The position numbers and the translations under genes were made by a program. A stretch of 64,000 nt of DNA, from positions 6,500,839-6,564,838 of the forward strand of contig CM022666.1 in the NCBI GenBank assembly GCA_012295275.1. Direction: 5' to 3'. Positions 11,340 through 24,655 of this stretch are shown one piece after another; within the stretch, counting starts at the first letter, position 1; each line of letters starts with the position of its first letter. Below the pieces are notes generated by a model that saw nothing but the letters and a program-made list of their open reading frames with translations, did no database searches and was not told where the DNA came from. Origin of the DNA: Chrysomallon squamiferum. Lineage: Eukaryota > Mollusca > Gastropoda > Neomphalida > Peltospiridae.

Positions 11340-11900
11340 TCACATTATACAATGGATGTCCTTTTTCAATAGATGTTCTATGTACAATGGATGTTGTTGT
11401 ACACTGAATATTCTTTGTACAATGGATGCTCTAGTACAGTTGATATTCTGTGTACAATGGGCGTTCTTCTGCAGTGGTTGTTCTACAGTCTGTGTCCTGT
11501 GTTAAAAGATGATCTTGTACAGATGTTCTGTCTACACTGCACATTGGATACTCAAGTACAGTAGAAGTTCAGTGTTCAGTGAATGTTCTTGTATGGTAGA
11601 TGTTCTGTACACAATGGATGTTCTTCTGTAGATGTTCTATGTAAAAAGATGTTTTTGTACAACTGAAAATCTAAACATGTACATCTATGGATTTTGTAAA
11701 TATAATTAATGTTAAATGATAACGAATACTCCATGCATAATGGTTTTTCTTTGTACAGTGAATATGTAATGTATGTACTATTGATGGTCTGTGTTCAATA
11801 AATCTGTACAGTGGATGTTCTACAAACAGTGAATGTGTTCTAGGGATGTTCTATATTAAATGAATGTGTGCTGTATTCAGAGAATAAATATTTACATATT
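11340..11900. repeat. Degenerate minisatellite (TGTACAATGGATGTTCT-like)
   Basis: Irregular repeats of about 25-60 bases built around ACAATGGATGTTCT and GTACA cover about 560 bp. No other stretch of the window carries this repeat. Short frames within it are not genes. Confidence 0.7.
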
Positions 11901-13155
11901 ATTGATTTTCTATATAAAGTAACTGATGAAAGTTAAATGTTCACTGATTGGTTTATAATGAATAATACAAGTTAAGTGTTCTTTATACAGTATGTACTCA
12001 TGCAATGAAACGATAATAGTATTAAATATTTATATATATGTTACATCTGAAATTTCATGTAAAATTTCCATAATACACAATCTATTTAAAGAATTTTTCT
12101 TCCCTTCAGAATAAGAAATGTTCTTTATTGAACATTTCAGAATCATAAATCTTATGATTATTAATAATTTTATTATCACTATGGTTATCAGAATTACTAC
12201 TACTGCTCCTACTATTATTATAATCATCATTATTAGTATTCTTCTTCCTACTAATACTATTAATATTAGTGCTGCTGCTACTATTATTAACTTTATCATC
12301 TTTTTAAAAAATATCAAGTCAAATTAACGAGAGCATGTTTCAGCTCACTTTTCACTTGTACACCAGTCACTGAGTCAGTGACATGATTTTAATTTTTATA
12401 AAGCAAAATTTGTATATTTTATAGACAGTATGTTAAATACTGCTGTTATATAGGTACACATACGTACGTGCACAGTCACACACACACATCACAATTACGT
12501 TTCAACGGTCATCCACTAGTCTCTCGCGTTTGATTTTTGCCGTCTTAAACCCCCCCCGCCTCCCCTCCCCCCAAAAAACCATACAAAAAAAAAAAAAAAA
12601 TAACAATGGTAGCTCGGTGGACAAATTTTAAAAATCACCTGTCCATTCATTATCTTTACGCCTACGAGTTGTTTATAAATAGCTGTGACTCAGTCTGAGT
12701 GACTTCGCTGGCTGTGGAATGTATCTTATTTCACTGCCTGCTTATGTCACTGTTACCTCTTGTCCACACGAACACCCTGAAAAACTGATGCGATTTTAAA
12801 AATCAATCAATAAAATAAATAGTTTTTATCTGTCAGGGAATAATCAAATTTTTCATGACAGTGCCCCTGCGTGGATCTTGTGTAGATATATACTGTAGTG
12901 AATAGCTGGAGTGTATTAGGTTATTTGAAATTAAATAATGTAGATGTTCTGGATTAAATTTTTGATAATTTATTTAGGATTACACCACTGAAGAGTGATT
13001 GAATAAAAAGTAATAAAATACCTGGATAATTGTCAGTTGTTACGTTTATCTTTCTTTGTATCTTTCATGCATGTACATCACGTGTACTTGGCGTGATCAG
13101 GGCAAACTGAACAAAGCCAAAACTTAACATGATCACGGTGCACGCGCCCGCCTCT

Positions 13156-13206
<51 letters not shown>

Positions 13207-13830
13207 CTGAAAAACGGCAATCGTAATATTAATAAAAATTCTACTGTTTCTGTTTGTTTTATTTAAGAACATTATGTATAAAGTACTCATGTAACATTAA
13301 AATAGCAGCAGACTCTAAACAAATTAAAAAAATTATTTAGATAACGAAAATTAAGTAAGAAGGCAATATATACAGGGTAGTCCTAATGTAGGTAGAAAGT
13401 AAATGATAATATTTATTTTGAGATTACATATACAGTTATATGTACTCCAAAAGTAGGTGGACGTTTAAATAATTTAAATAATTGTAGTTATAAAATTTTA
13501 AATAACATAGCACAAATACCATAGTTATAATAAACATCATTGTAATAATATAACGCTTATTTTAATTTTTTTGAAAGAATATTCTATTGTTTGTGTAGTA
13601 TCTCTGTGCACGCGTTGTTTTTACGTGTATTTGTGAGTGTGTGTGTGTGTGTGTGTGTGTTCTTGTTTTATTTATTATTTTATTTTTTGAAAGAATGTTA
13701 TTCACGTGCGAATATCTGTATTCTCTACGTGTCTTTATCTTGGTATTATTTATTACCAATAACATTTTTCTTCTTTTGGTCGTGTTTTACAGACTACGTC
13801 TAAAGGAATTAAAAGTTGTTACACGAAATG
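11901..13830. other. Array spacer with microsatellites
   Basis: Contains an (ATT/ACT)n-rich tract at 12110-12300, a CCCC/AAAA tract near 12550-12600, (TG)n at 13159-13204 and (GT)n at 13638-13661. Segments align with 15780-17290 and 57420-58860. No gene is seen. Confidence 0.55.
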
Positions 13831-13837
13831 GTACCAA

Positions 13838-13880
13838 TTCGTCCAGTCATTGCCATTTCTCTTATGAAGCATTTCTCAAT
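13838..13880 (+). pseudogene. Plus-strand relic of TNF-ligand exon A
   Basis: CCAGTCATTGCCATTTCTC, coding PVIAISLM of the exon-A membrane segment, is preserved on the plus strand and then breaks into unrelated AT-rich sequence. Identical relics lie at 24610-24655 and 59040-59080, and a longer one at 50150-50320. Confidence 0.6.
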
Positions 13881-15019
13881 CATAAATCTTTTGATAATTA
13901 ATAATTTTATTATCACTATCATCATCATCATGGTCATTATTACTACTGCTACTAGTATTATTATATAATCATCATTATTAGTATTATTTTTATTACTAAT
14001 AGTATTTTACTGATATTTCTACATATGTGGATACCCACACCCACGCATATATGACGTTTCAGTTTAAATTACTGTGCAGTCGACACGAAGCGTGTCCAGA
14101 AAAAGAACCGACAGTAACAATGATTTTGGCTGCCGTATCTGCCTTTAAGGGACCAACAGAAAATTATGCAAAAGAAACATTACTGACATCAAATTTTGTA
14201 ACGACTAGTTGCTTTGGTACGAGTTCTTGGCATTCCGTGGTAGAAATGAAACATTGTATTGCCCTGGTAACGTAAAAAATGTTATTGCCTGTGTTTCTTG
14301 TATCAGCCGAGTGGCTTAGTAAACAGCTATTTATAAACTATGCTCGGCTAGAATTACTTTTAAAGATAAAGATATGCACTGGTGATTTTTAAAAGTTATC
14401 CAATGAGCTGCCATTGTTACTGTCAGTTTTTCTCCGACAGAAAATCAATAATGGGTCAGGGATCACCGTTTAAGTGTTTGTGGTTTGCACGAATGTAGGT
14501 GTATCTACATATGATTATATAACAGCAATATTTATCATACTGTCTATAAAGAATACAAATTATGCTTTATAAAATAAAAATTAAAATCATGTCACTGACT
14601 TCTATACAAGAGAAAAATCACTTGAAAAATGCTCTCATTAATTTTACTCGATATTAACAACAAAAAACAACAACAATAAACCCCCTAAAAAACCCTAAAG
14701 AATCCAGACAAATACAGAACAAGACATTTGTACTTCTTTTGATTTCAATGTGTAAGTAATTGTCGAGGAAATATATATATATATACACTGATTTATGAGT
14801 TTAATTCGTTCCGTTACCGAGCTCATAATTCAGTTTGCTTGTATATTTAATCAATTTTCCCAACTGAAATTAAATTAAAAAAACAGCCCCCCAAATATCA
14901 CCCGAATTTTTGTAATGTGTTTTTAAATAAGAAAACAAATATATTTATAAAAGACAGATATTGCATAAAAACTAAATAAAAGAGAATGTAAAGAAATAAA
15001 TTGGTTTTGTAAAGTGTAT
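13881..15019. other. Array spacer
   Basis: (ATC)n near 13920. A block at 14026-14275 recurs at 24804-25050 and in part at 6570, 18560 and 60450. The remainder to 15019 is shared with 25051-25792 and 56170-56639. No gene is seen. Confidence 0.45.
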
Positions 15020-15257
15020 TTTATCTTGGAGATCAGACAAATTATTTTAACGTCTTTGGCTGGAGTTACAGCCTTTATCGACTTCTTCAGCTTCAGTATG
15101 GTACATATCGTAGAAGTACTACGCTCGTACTGCCTTGCTAAGTCGACTACACACACACCTCGCTCACGTTTCATATGAATTCAAGCTTCAGTTTCATGGA
15201 TATCATCCGCTGCTTCTTCTCAGCACTGTCCTTTGCACTCACTTTCTTAGGATCCAT
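15020..15257 (-). pseudogene. pogo/Tigger-like transposase N-terminal relic 2
   Basis: The minus strand carries MDPKK at 15257, AKDSAEK, then in another frame GVCVVDLARQYERSTSTIC and AVTPAKDVK. The transposase DNA-binding region is recognisable but frameshifted. The catalytic domain is absent. Confidence 0.7.
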
Positions 15258-17639
15258 GGTTAGAAAAAAGAAATTTGCCGAACTGCTGCACAAAAACACG
15301 AGCACAACACAACAGAGATGCTTCCACAACAAGGTAACCACGTGATGTAAATCAAGTGCTGTTTTATATTAACAGAGACATCAGATTCTCTGAAATATTA
15401 TGTTCGTATGTGTATAGAGATTTGTTTCCATAATCTATAAGATAAGTCAGGAATTTAGCTGTGTCATAACAAAACATCCAACATCAACCATCGTCACCAA
15501 TCAGACTTTCATTGTCAACCTCATAATCCAAAATTTCAATGTCAGCCTCATCGTTCAGAATTTTATTGTTCCTATAAATACTATTAATATTAGTGCTGCT
15601 GCTACTATTATTAACTTTATCATCTTGATCTTCCATCATTATTATAATTATTACTGTTTGCTGTTGTCATTATTGTTAAATAAAACTGCAGTGATACCTC
15701 TGGTCACTAGTTCATTATTTTTCTTACTTGGATATTTACTTTAATGTGTAATTTTGCATTTGACATATTTGTTTTTTTAAATATCAAGTCAGATTAACGA
15801 GAGCATGTTTCAGCTCACTTTTCACTTCTACACCAGTCAGTAACATGATTTTAATTTTCATAAAGCAAAATTTGTATATTTTATAGACAGTATGTTAAAT
15901 ACTGCTGTTATATAGATACACATACGTACGTGCACAATCACACACACACACATCACAATTAAGTTTGAACGATCATCCACTAGTCTCTCACGTTTGATTT
16001 GCCGTCTTAACCCCCCGCATCCCCTCCCCCCAAAAAACCAACAAAAAACAACAAACAACAATAACAATGGTAGGTCGGTGGACAAATTTTAAAAATCACC
16101 AGTCCATTCATTATCTTTACGTCTACGAGTTGTTCATAAATAGCTGTGACTCAGTCTGAGTGACTTCGCTGGCTGTGAAATGTACACCTAGTGTGATATC
16201 TTATTTCACTGCCTGCTTCTGTCACTGTTACCTCTTGTCCACATGAACACCCTGAAAAACTGATACGATTTTAAAAATCAATAAGTAAAAATAAACAGTT
16301 TTTATCTGTCAGGGAATAATCCAATTTTTACGACTGTGCGTCTCCGTGGATCTTGGGTTGATATATACTGTAGTGAATAGCTGGAGTGTATTAGGACATT
16401 TGAAATTAAATAATGTAGATATTCTGGATTAAATTTTTGATAATTTATTTAGGGTTACACTACTGAAGAGTGATTGAATAAAAAGTAATAAAATACCTGG
16501 TTAATTGTCAGTTGTTACGTTTATCTTTCTTTGTATCTTTCATGCATGTACATCACGTGCACTTGGCGTGATCAGGGCAAACCGAACAAAGCCAAAACTT
16601 TACATGATCACGGTGCACGCTCTCGCCTTTGCGTGTGTGTGTGTGTGCGTGTGTATGAGTTACTGAACATCGACAACAGCAATCGTAATGTTAATAAGAA
16701 CTACGACTGCAACAATACAACAGCAGTAATGAGTGTATGTAGTTTATTTAAGAACATTATGTATAAAGTACACATGTAACATTTAAATATTTTCTTTCAT
16801 TTTATTCTAGGTGGTTATCTTGTTTCCTAACAGTAAGGTTATATTACATTTTCTCATAGCTTTTCAAAAAGGTGATTTATAGGATTCGAAAAAAACACAC
16901 CTGATTCGCGAAAATTCTAGTTTCTGTTTGTTTTTAATACTTTATTATTATCATCTAAAGGGCAGCAGACTCTAACACAAATTAAAAAAATTATTTAGAT
17001 AACGAAAATTAAGTAAGAAGGCAATTTATACAGGCTAGTCCTAATGTAGGTGGAAAGTAAATGATAATATTTATTTTGAGATTACATATACAGTTATATT
17101 TACTCTAAAAGTAGGTGGACGTTTAAATAATTTAAATAATTGTAGTTATAAAATTTTAAATAACGTAGCACAAATACCATAGTTATAATGAACATCATTG
17201 TAATAATATAACCCTTATTTTAATTGTTTTGAAAGAATATTCTATTGTTTGTGTAGTATCTGTGTGCACGCGTTGTTTTTGTGTGTATTATTCTTCTTAC
17301 TAATATTATTTATATTGGTGCTGCTATTACTACTACTATTAAATTTATCATTATCATCTTCATCATTATTATAATTATTACTGTTTGCTGTTGTCATTGT
17401 TGCTAGATAAAGACTACAGTGATACCTCTGGTCATTAGTTCACTAATTTTATCACTTGGATATTTACTTTAATGTGTTGTTCTGAATATGTCGTTTTACT
17501 TAAATATCAAGTCAAATTAATGAGAGCATGTTTCAACTCACTTTTCACTCGTACAGAAGTCAGTGACATGATTTTAGTTTTTATTTTACAAATCATAATT
17601 TGTATACATTATAGACAATGTGTTAAATATTTCTCTTAT
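15258..17639. other. Array spacer
   Basis: Aligns closely with 26031-27226 and 56887-59540. Contains (ATT)n tracts, a C-rich/A-rich tract near 16010-16060 and (TG)n near 16632. No gene is seen. Confidence 0.5.
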
Positions 17640-18420
17640 ACTACCACGTACATATCACATACTTATACTGACAAGGCTGGTGCAACCATATAGGCAAACC
17701 AGGCAGCCAACTAAGGCGCTGATTTCAGGGAGATCATTTTAAAATATTGCAGGGGGCAGTTCTGCAGTGAATGAATATTTTCTCGAATGATAAGATTTTA
17801 AACGTAAACGTGTCATTTCTACCGAAATCACATTTTGGGTGGAGTGACACCAGAGAGCCAAACCAATGATTTTGGCTCCCGTATCTGCCTTTAAGGGACC
17901 AACAGAAAATTAGGCAAAAGAAACATTACGGACATCAAATTTTGTAACGATTAGTTGCTTTGGTACGAGTTCTTGGCATTCCGTGGTAGAAATGAAAAGT
18001 TCTATTGCCCTGGTAACGGAAATCTTTTGAAGATTATAGAATACAAAGCCCTTTTTGAAATCTTTTGAAGATTATAGAGTATCTAGCCCATTTTGATCCT
18101 ATCATGAATGATCGTTTGCGTAGAGTTAAGGATTACGAATCCCTAGTTCACTATCTTGGAAAAGGTATCCAAACTGACCTTTTACAGCTTGTAGCTAGTG
18201 CTATAAAAAAAGAGAAAATTTTAATTTGTGTAAACTCTGCTAAATACTTTATTCCATAATTCTGGATTGATGTAAGTGCTACTGAAAAAATTACAATGAC
18301 TGTTCATTTTGTTGACGTAATCACAACATCAGACAATGGGATAACTGAGCATGAAGTCATCACTAATGTCTATCTTTATGTTTATTTATTCTTGTCTTAA
18401 TTTTGCAAATAAAATAGTAT
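17640..18420 (+). mobile_element. hAT-type transposon relic with DUF4371-like coding segment
   Basis: The terminal-type block at 17640-17765 is followed at 18005-18259 by an open stretch reading EYLAHFDPIM, VHYLGKGIQ and LQLVASAI. This pattern is typical of the N-terminal DUF4371 region of hAT/ZMYM1-like transposases. After KYF the frame meets TAA, then resumes as MTVHFVDVI. No hAT C-terminal dimerisation region is present, so this is a dead fragment. A near-identical copy lies at 59535-60300. Confidence 0.62.
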
Positions 18421-19374
18421 CAAATAGTGTATTTTGGGGGGGTGTCCGGACATTTGAGCAGAGAGGGGTAATATATTTTTTTATGTCTGGTCTGTGATGA
18501 AATTTTGAAATCTTTAATTTTTTTATTTATTGTTTCTATATTTTGAAACTGATATATTTGGATACCCACACCCACGCATATATCACGTCTCAGTTTAAAT
18601 TACTGTGCAGTCGTCACGAAGCGTGTCCAGAAAAAGAACCGACAGTAACAATGGTAGCTCACTGACAAGTTTTAACAATCCCCAGTGCATTCGTTATCTT
18701 AAAAAGGTCTACCCAAGCAGTGTTTATGAACAGTTGTTTGCTAAGCGACTCGGCTGATACAAAATATTCTCAATATAAACTGATGTCAGGCTGGGACGTA
18801 TGACTGCCACGACATCTTATTTCACAGCCTGTTTGAATGACGCGACTGCTATTGTATCGAGTCCACATAAACAACTGACACAGATTTGAAAATAAATGAA
18901 TAAAAATAAATAGTTTTACTGTTAGAGAATAACCCAATTTTCATGACCAAGCGCTTCCGTGTTGCTTGTGTAGATATACTACAGTGTATAGCTGGAGTGT
19001 ATTAGGACATCTGAAATTAGATAATGTAGAGGTTCTGGATAAAAAATTTGATAATTTATTTAGGTTTAGACCATTGAAAAGTGATTGAACAAAAAATAAT
19101 AAATCTCGCAGAAACCCAGCGATATCCATTAAAGTGTAGTCTGAGCTGTTGTCCACCAGAGAAGACTCAGGCTAAATTATATGAAATTATGATTTATTTT
19201 TCTTTTAAATTTTTAAATGTTCATTATAAATTTAAAAAAAAAAAATGTTTTAATTTTTTTTTTTATAGATACACATGAAATTATAACAAAAGAGAAATTC
19301 AGTGTGCTCAAAACACATATTTATTCATTTAAAACGGCTTATTTTAGACATGACTCATTATGGTTTTTAATATT
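18421..19374. other. Array spacer
   Basis: Near copy of 6416-7385 and 60300-61255. No gene is seen. Confidence 0.45.
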
Positions 19375-19379
19375 CTGTT

Positions 19380-19500
19380 TAGAAGCTGAATGAAAATTAT
19401 GCAAGATAAGCAAAAGCTGTAAGCTGACACAAACACACACACACATACATATATTTCAGAACAAAAACTTCAGCAGATCGCAGAGAACTGATTTTAGATA
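19380..19500 (+). pseudogene. Plus-strand relic of TNF-ligand exons B and C
   Basis: Exon-B homologue at about 19383 (AAGCTGAATGAAAATTATGC, internal TAA, donor G lost) and exon-C homologue at about 19460 (AACAAAAACTTCAGCAGATC). It converges on the intact gene ending at 19654. Confidence 0.62.
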
Positions 19501-19653
19501 ATAAAAACTCCGTATGGGTGTGTAGCTATGTATTTAAACAGTATCTGGTCATAAAGAGTTAGTTTGATATATACACGTCCATGAGTACTCTCTTTCTGTC
19601 AGAGTGAAATTTTTATATATAACGAATTATAATTCAGGCCCCTCCAAACAATT

Positions 19654-21566
19654 TTACAGCATATACAGACCAAAGTAGGTTGTCTGTGGATCTCTCAAAA
19701 TTCTGTTCACAACTGATGTTCTCACCACTACAGTGTCGTTGGCTTTCAGGTAGTAAACAGCTCCAATGTAAGAAGCAACAAAACCTTCCTGGTATCTTCG
19801 TACTTTGCATGTTGTTTGAGGATTTCTGTAGAGGACTTCATAATTTGGATATTTTTCAATTGAGTGACACAGCCTCGCGTATTCTAGCTCTCTGACTTGG
19901 TTGGCATGGAATAAAACGTTGCTGTATATGAAGTAGGGAGCAGCTTCTTTGACTTGAATCCCGTCAGCGACAACAGCAGCAGCTCCTTTCACAAACGATC
20001 TTTTACCAGACGACGTCCATTTGATGAGAGGCTTCGGTGTGTCTGAAAAGTTTGTAAGAAGAAAATATTTTTAAATAATATTTTTATTTTACATTGTCAA
20101 CAGTTGTAGTTAATATTACTAATATATTTCGCTAACTTCTAGAAAGTCCTATTATTAACTACTTTACTACCATCACTGATATTTTTACTACTAACACTGC
20201 TAAACTATTGTTATCACAATTTCTACAATTATTTCCTAACTACTACTAATAACTAAGTGATTACCACTACTACTATCAACAGACCAACATTTTTCTAGTA
20301 ACTACTACTATTTCTTCAATTTTACTACTACAACATTTATTACCAAATCACCTCTTTAACTGAGTACAACTACTCTACTACTACTACTACTACCATTCTA
20401 CTGCTACTGCTATTACTGCTACTACAACTCTACTACTATTACTCTACTACTACAACTATTACTACTACTACTGCTACTATTTGTCTTCTTACTTTTGTCA
20501 TATATTGCGTTCACTTCCATTTGTAGATGAGCCGACGTCTTCACATTGTTTTTATTATTCAGACGATCAGCGACCTCTCTGATCTGCTTAAGTTTCTGTT
20601 CTGAAATATATATACATATACACATATATACTGATACATATATAAATACATAGACTCCTATACACATTGTTTGATTTTATCTAAATTCAGATGATTTGCG
20701 ACCTCTCTGATCTACACACACGCGTCCACACACTCATATCACTTATATATGTGTACATACATAGACTCGCACATACATACACACATAAATACAAATACAT
20801 ATTTCTAAAAACGTTTGTGGATATTTGAATATGTGTGGCTGAGTGTGTTTGTGTCTGTATCTTTTTTCGGTGTGTCTAGGTTGATGACTTTTCTTGTGTG
20901 TGTCTCTGTGTTTATGCGTCTTTGTGTTTTTAGGTATGTCTGTGTGTGTGTGTATATGTGTCGGTGTTAACTTACCACTTTTCTCAGCTTTTGTGTGACT
21001 TTCACTCAGTTTCTAAAAAGAATGTTAATAACCAATTTAAAACTATTCCATAATAATTTTTTATATTTATAAATATATTTTTGCACAATGAATTTCTCCT
21101 TTTCATAATTATTAAACATATATGAATTTTTTTTCTTTTTTTAATTTCATTTATAATTAACATAACGTTTTAATCTTTCTATGCAGAATTTATCTATTTC
21201 TTAATTTCGTACCGACAAAACTTTTATTTTAAATTATTATTATTTCTTTTTATTTTCTAATTTATGTATGTTTGGAATTTTTTTAGAATTTATAACAGAA
21301 TTTACCTTTTTCATAATTTCACTGATCACTGTTTCTCCATCTCTGTAACAGCAATACGAGGTATTGTTCCTGGTTCTGTTCTTAGATTTGTCATCACAAC
21401 AGTTTTCTTCTGGTTTGCACGAGATTTTCACACACAGTTCCTTGTCAAACAACAAGTTGGTTTCTCTGTTCAGAAATTGTTTTAATGTTACTGATACAAT
21501 GGAACTGATGTGTATCAAGTTTAGTACCATAAGAGAAATGGCAATGACTGGAATAATTGACTTCAT
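19654..21566 (-). CDS. TNF-superfamily ligand, intact four-exon gene (left copy 3)
   Basis: Exons: A 21306-21566, B 20976-21012, C 20493-20600, D 19654-20042, with correct AG/GT borders and phases (264 residues). Exon A starts MKSIIPVIAISL and carries the six-cysteine NxT-rich segment. Exon C has SAHLQ but NAIYDK in place of NATYDK, which removes that glycosylation site. Exon D retains both TNF-domain cysteines, YFIYS and YFGLYML. The presumed TATA element reads TATAGAATA, weaker than in other copies. In frame upstream of the ATG there is a GTG and then a stop, so MKS is the start. Role inferred from family: membrane-anchored trimeric cytokine. Confidence 0.85.
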
Positions 21567-21629
21567 TTTCCTATTTTTCTTTTTGCACTGTATAGTGTAT
21601 TCTATACTCTTACGTAGAATAGACACTGA

Positions 21630-22735
21630 CTAGCGCATAAAAAATGTTATTGCCTGTGTTTCTTGTATCAGCCGAGTCGCTTAGCAAAGAGCTGTTTATA
21701 AACACTGCTCGGGTAGAATTACTTTTAAAGATAATGAGTGCACTGGTGATTTTTAAAAGTTGTCCAATGAGCTGCCATTGTTATTGTGAGGTTTTTCCCC
21801 GAGCCTAAAGAATTCACCCGTGGACGACCGGGAGACATTTAAACTTAATCATGATATTCGTGTTTGTGGTTTGCACGAATGTAGGTGTATCTACACATGA
21901 TTATATTTAACATACTGTCTATAAAGAATACAAATTATGCTTTATAAAATAAACGTTAAAAACATGTCACTGAGTGGTGTACAAGTGAAAAATGAGTTGA
22001 AAAATGCTCCCATTAATTTTACTTGACATTAAAAAAAACAAAAAAATTAAAAAAACAAAATCCCCCAAAACACGGAAATACAGAAAAAGATATTTCTACT
22101 TCTTTTGAAATCAATGTGCAAGTAATTCTCGAGGAAATAAAAATAATGAAAATACTAATCAGATATTGCCAGTGACTGAGTCAGACTGTGGTTTCACAAC
22201 ATTGACTCTCTTGGTATTAATAATATTAACAAAAATAACTTTTGTATCACCTACTGAACTGAGGTATCGCTGTAGTCTTTATTTAATAACAATGGCAACA
22301 GCAAACAGTAATTATTATAATAATGATGATGATAAATTTGATAGTAGCAGTAGTGGTAGTAATAATAATACTACTAATAATGATTATATAATAACAGCAG
22401 TAGCAGTAGTATTAATGACGATGATGATAGTGATAATAAAATTATTAATAATCAGAATATTTATGATTCTGAAATGCATCTGAAAAGAAAACCTATTAAA
22501 AACAATGCTTTAAATAGATTGTTCATTATGCATATTTTACATAAAATTTTAATTGTGTTTATATATGTGTGTATATACACATACATACAAACACTGATTT
22601 AAGAGTTTAATTCGATCCGTTACCGAGCTCGTAATTCAATTTGCTTGTATATCAAATCAGTTTTCCGAACTGAAATTAAATTAAAAAAAACATAATCTGT
22701 TCCAGCCTCCCAAATAATTTGTAAAGTGTTTTTAA
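21630..22735. other. 5' flank of TNF copy 3
   Basis: Repeat of the 9540-10684 flank, with TGAGTCA near 22167-22177 and (AGT)n/(GAT)n tracts. No gene is seen. Confidence 0.5.
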
Positions 22736-22739
22736 GTTT

Positions 22740-22992
22740 TGTAAAGTGTATTTTATCTTGGAGATCAGACAAATTGTTTTAACGTCTTTGGCTGGAGTTA
22801 CAGCCTTTATCGACTCCTTCAACTTCAGTATGGTACATACCGTAAACGTACTACGCTCGTACTGCCTTGCTAAGTCGACTACACACACACACCTCGCTCA
22901 TGTTTTTATATGAGTTCAAGTTTTAATTTAATGGACATCACCCGCTTCTTGTTCTCAGCACTGTCCTTTGCATTCACTTTCTTAGGGTCCGT
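22740..22992 (-). pseudogene. pogo/Tigger-like transposase N-terminal relic 3
   Basis: Same relic family. The start codon position has mutated (GTCCGTGG replaces ATCCATGG on the plus strand), and VDLARQYERS and AVTPAKDVK remain. Confidence 0.66.
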
Positions 22993-23726
22993 GGTTAGAA
23001 AAAAAAATATTTGGCAAAATACTGCACAAAACGCGAGCACAGCACAACAGAGATGCTTCCACAGCAAGGTAACCAAGTGAAGTAAACCAAGTGCTGTTTT
23101 ATATTAACAGAGACATCAGATTCTCAAGAATAGGTGTATCTACACATGTTTATATGACAGCAATATTTAACATACTGTCTATAAAGAATACAAATTATGC
23201 AAAACAGGGAAATACAGAACAAGACATTTGTACTTCTTTTGAAGTCAATGTGTTAGTAATTCTCGAGGAAATAAAAATACTGAAAATACAACTCAGATGT
23301 TGCCAGTGTCTGAGTCAGACTTCGGTTTCACGACATAGACTCTCTTGATATTAATAATATTAACAAAAATAACTTTTGTATCACCTACTGAACTGAGGTA
23401 TCGCTGTAGTCTTTATTTAATAACAATGCAAACAGTAATAATTATAATAATGATGATGATAAATTTAATAGTAGCAGTAGTAGTAGTAGCAGCAGCACTA
23501 ATATAAATACTACTACTATTATTATATAATCATTATTAGTAATAATATTATAGCATTAATATTAATGACGATGATGATAGTGATAATAAAATTATTAATA
23601 ATCATAATATTTATGATTCTGAAATGCTTCTGAAAAGAAAACCTATTAAGAAAAAAAATGCTTTAAATACATTGTTCATTATGCAAATTTTACATAAAAT
23701 TTTAACTGTGTGTGTATATATACACA

Positions 23727-23764
<38 letters not shown>

Positions 23765-23944
23765 AATATACAAACACTGATTTACCAGTTTAATTCGTTC
23801 CTTTACCGAGTTCGTAATTCAATTTGCTTGTATATCAAATCAATTTTCCGAACAGAAATTAAATTAAAAAAACATTAATCTGTTCTAGCCCCCCAAATAT
23901 CACTCGAATGTTTTTTGTAATGTGTTTTTAAGTTTTGTAAAGTG
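22993..23944. other. Array spacer with (CA)n
   Basis: A second copy of the TGAGTCA-containing flank at about 23270-23700, and (CA)n at 23717-23758. No gene is seen. Confidence 0.5.
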
Positions 23945-24155
23945 TATTTATCTTGGAGATCAGACAAATTATTTTAACGTCCTTCAGCTTCACTATGGTA
24001 CATATCGTAAACATACTACGCTCGTACTGCCTTGCTAAGTCGACTATATGCACACCTCGCTCATGTTTTTATATGAGTTCAAACTTTAATTTAATGGACA
24101 TCACCCGCTTCTTGTTCTCAGCACTGTCCTTTGCACTCACTTTCTTAGGGTTCAT
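23945..24155 (-). pseudogene. pogo/Tigger-like transposase N-terminal relic 4
   Basis: The minus strand reads MNPKKVSAKDSAENKKRVMS from 24155. Most of the VDLARQYERS region is present, but an internal deletion has removed the AVTPAKDVK part. No catalytic domain. Confidence 0.68.
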
Positions 24156-24390
24156 GGTTAGAAAAAAGAAATTTCCCAAAATGCTGCACAAAAACACGAG
24201 CACAACACAACAGAGATGCTTCCACAGCAAGGTAACCATGTTATGTATAAAGTACACATGTAACATTTAAATATTGTCTTTCATTTTATTCTAGGTGGTT
24301 ATCTTCTTTCCTAACAGTAAGGTTATATTACATTTTTTCATAGCTTTTGTGTAGTATCTGTGTGCACGCGTTGTTTTTATGTGTATTTGT

Positions 24391-24391
<1 letters not shown>

Positions 24392-24431
<40 letters not shown>
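24392..24431. repeat. (GT)n microsatellite
   Basis: About 20 GT units. The equivalent place at 13638 and 58847 is shorter. Confidence 0.9.
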
Positions 24432-24609
24432 CTTGTTTTATTTATTATTTTATTTGATTTTTTGAAAGAATGTTATTCACGTGCGAATATCTGCATTTTC
24501 TATGTGTCTTTATCTTGGTATTATTTATTACTAATAACATTTTTCTTCTTTTGGTCATGTGTTACAGACTACGTCTAAAGGAATTAAAAGTTGTTACACG
24601 AAATGGTAC

Positions 24610-24655
24610 CAATTCGTCCAGTCATTGCCATTTCTCTTATGAAGCATTTCTCAAT
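24610..24655 (+). pseudogene. Plus-strand relic of TNF-ligand exon A
   Basis: Carries the PVIAISLM-coding stretch (CCAGTCATTGCCATTTCTC) in the same context as 13838-13880 and 59040-59080. Confidence 0.58.
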
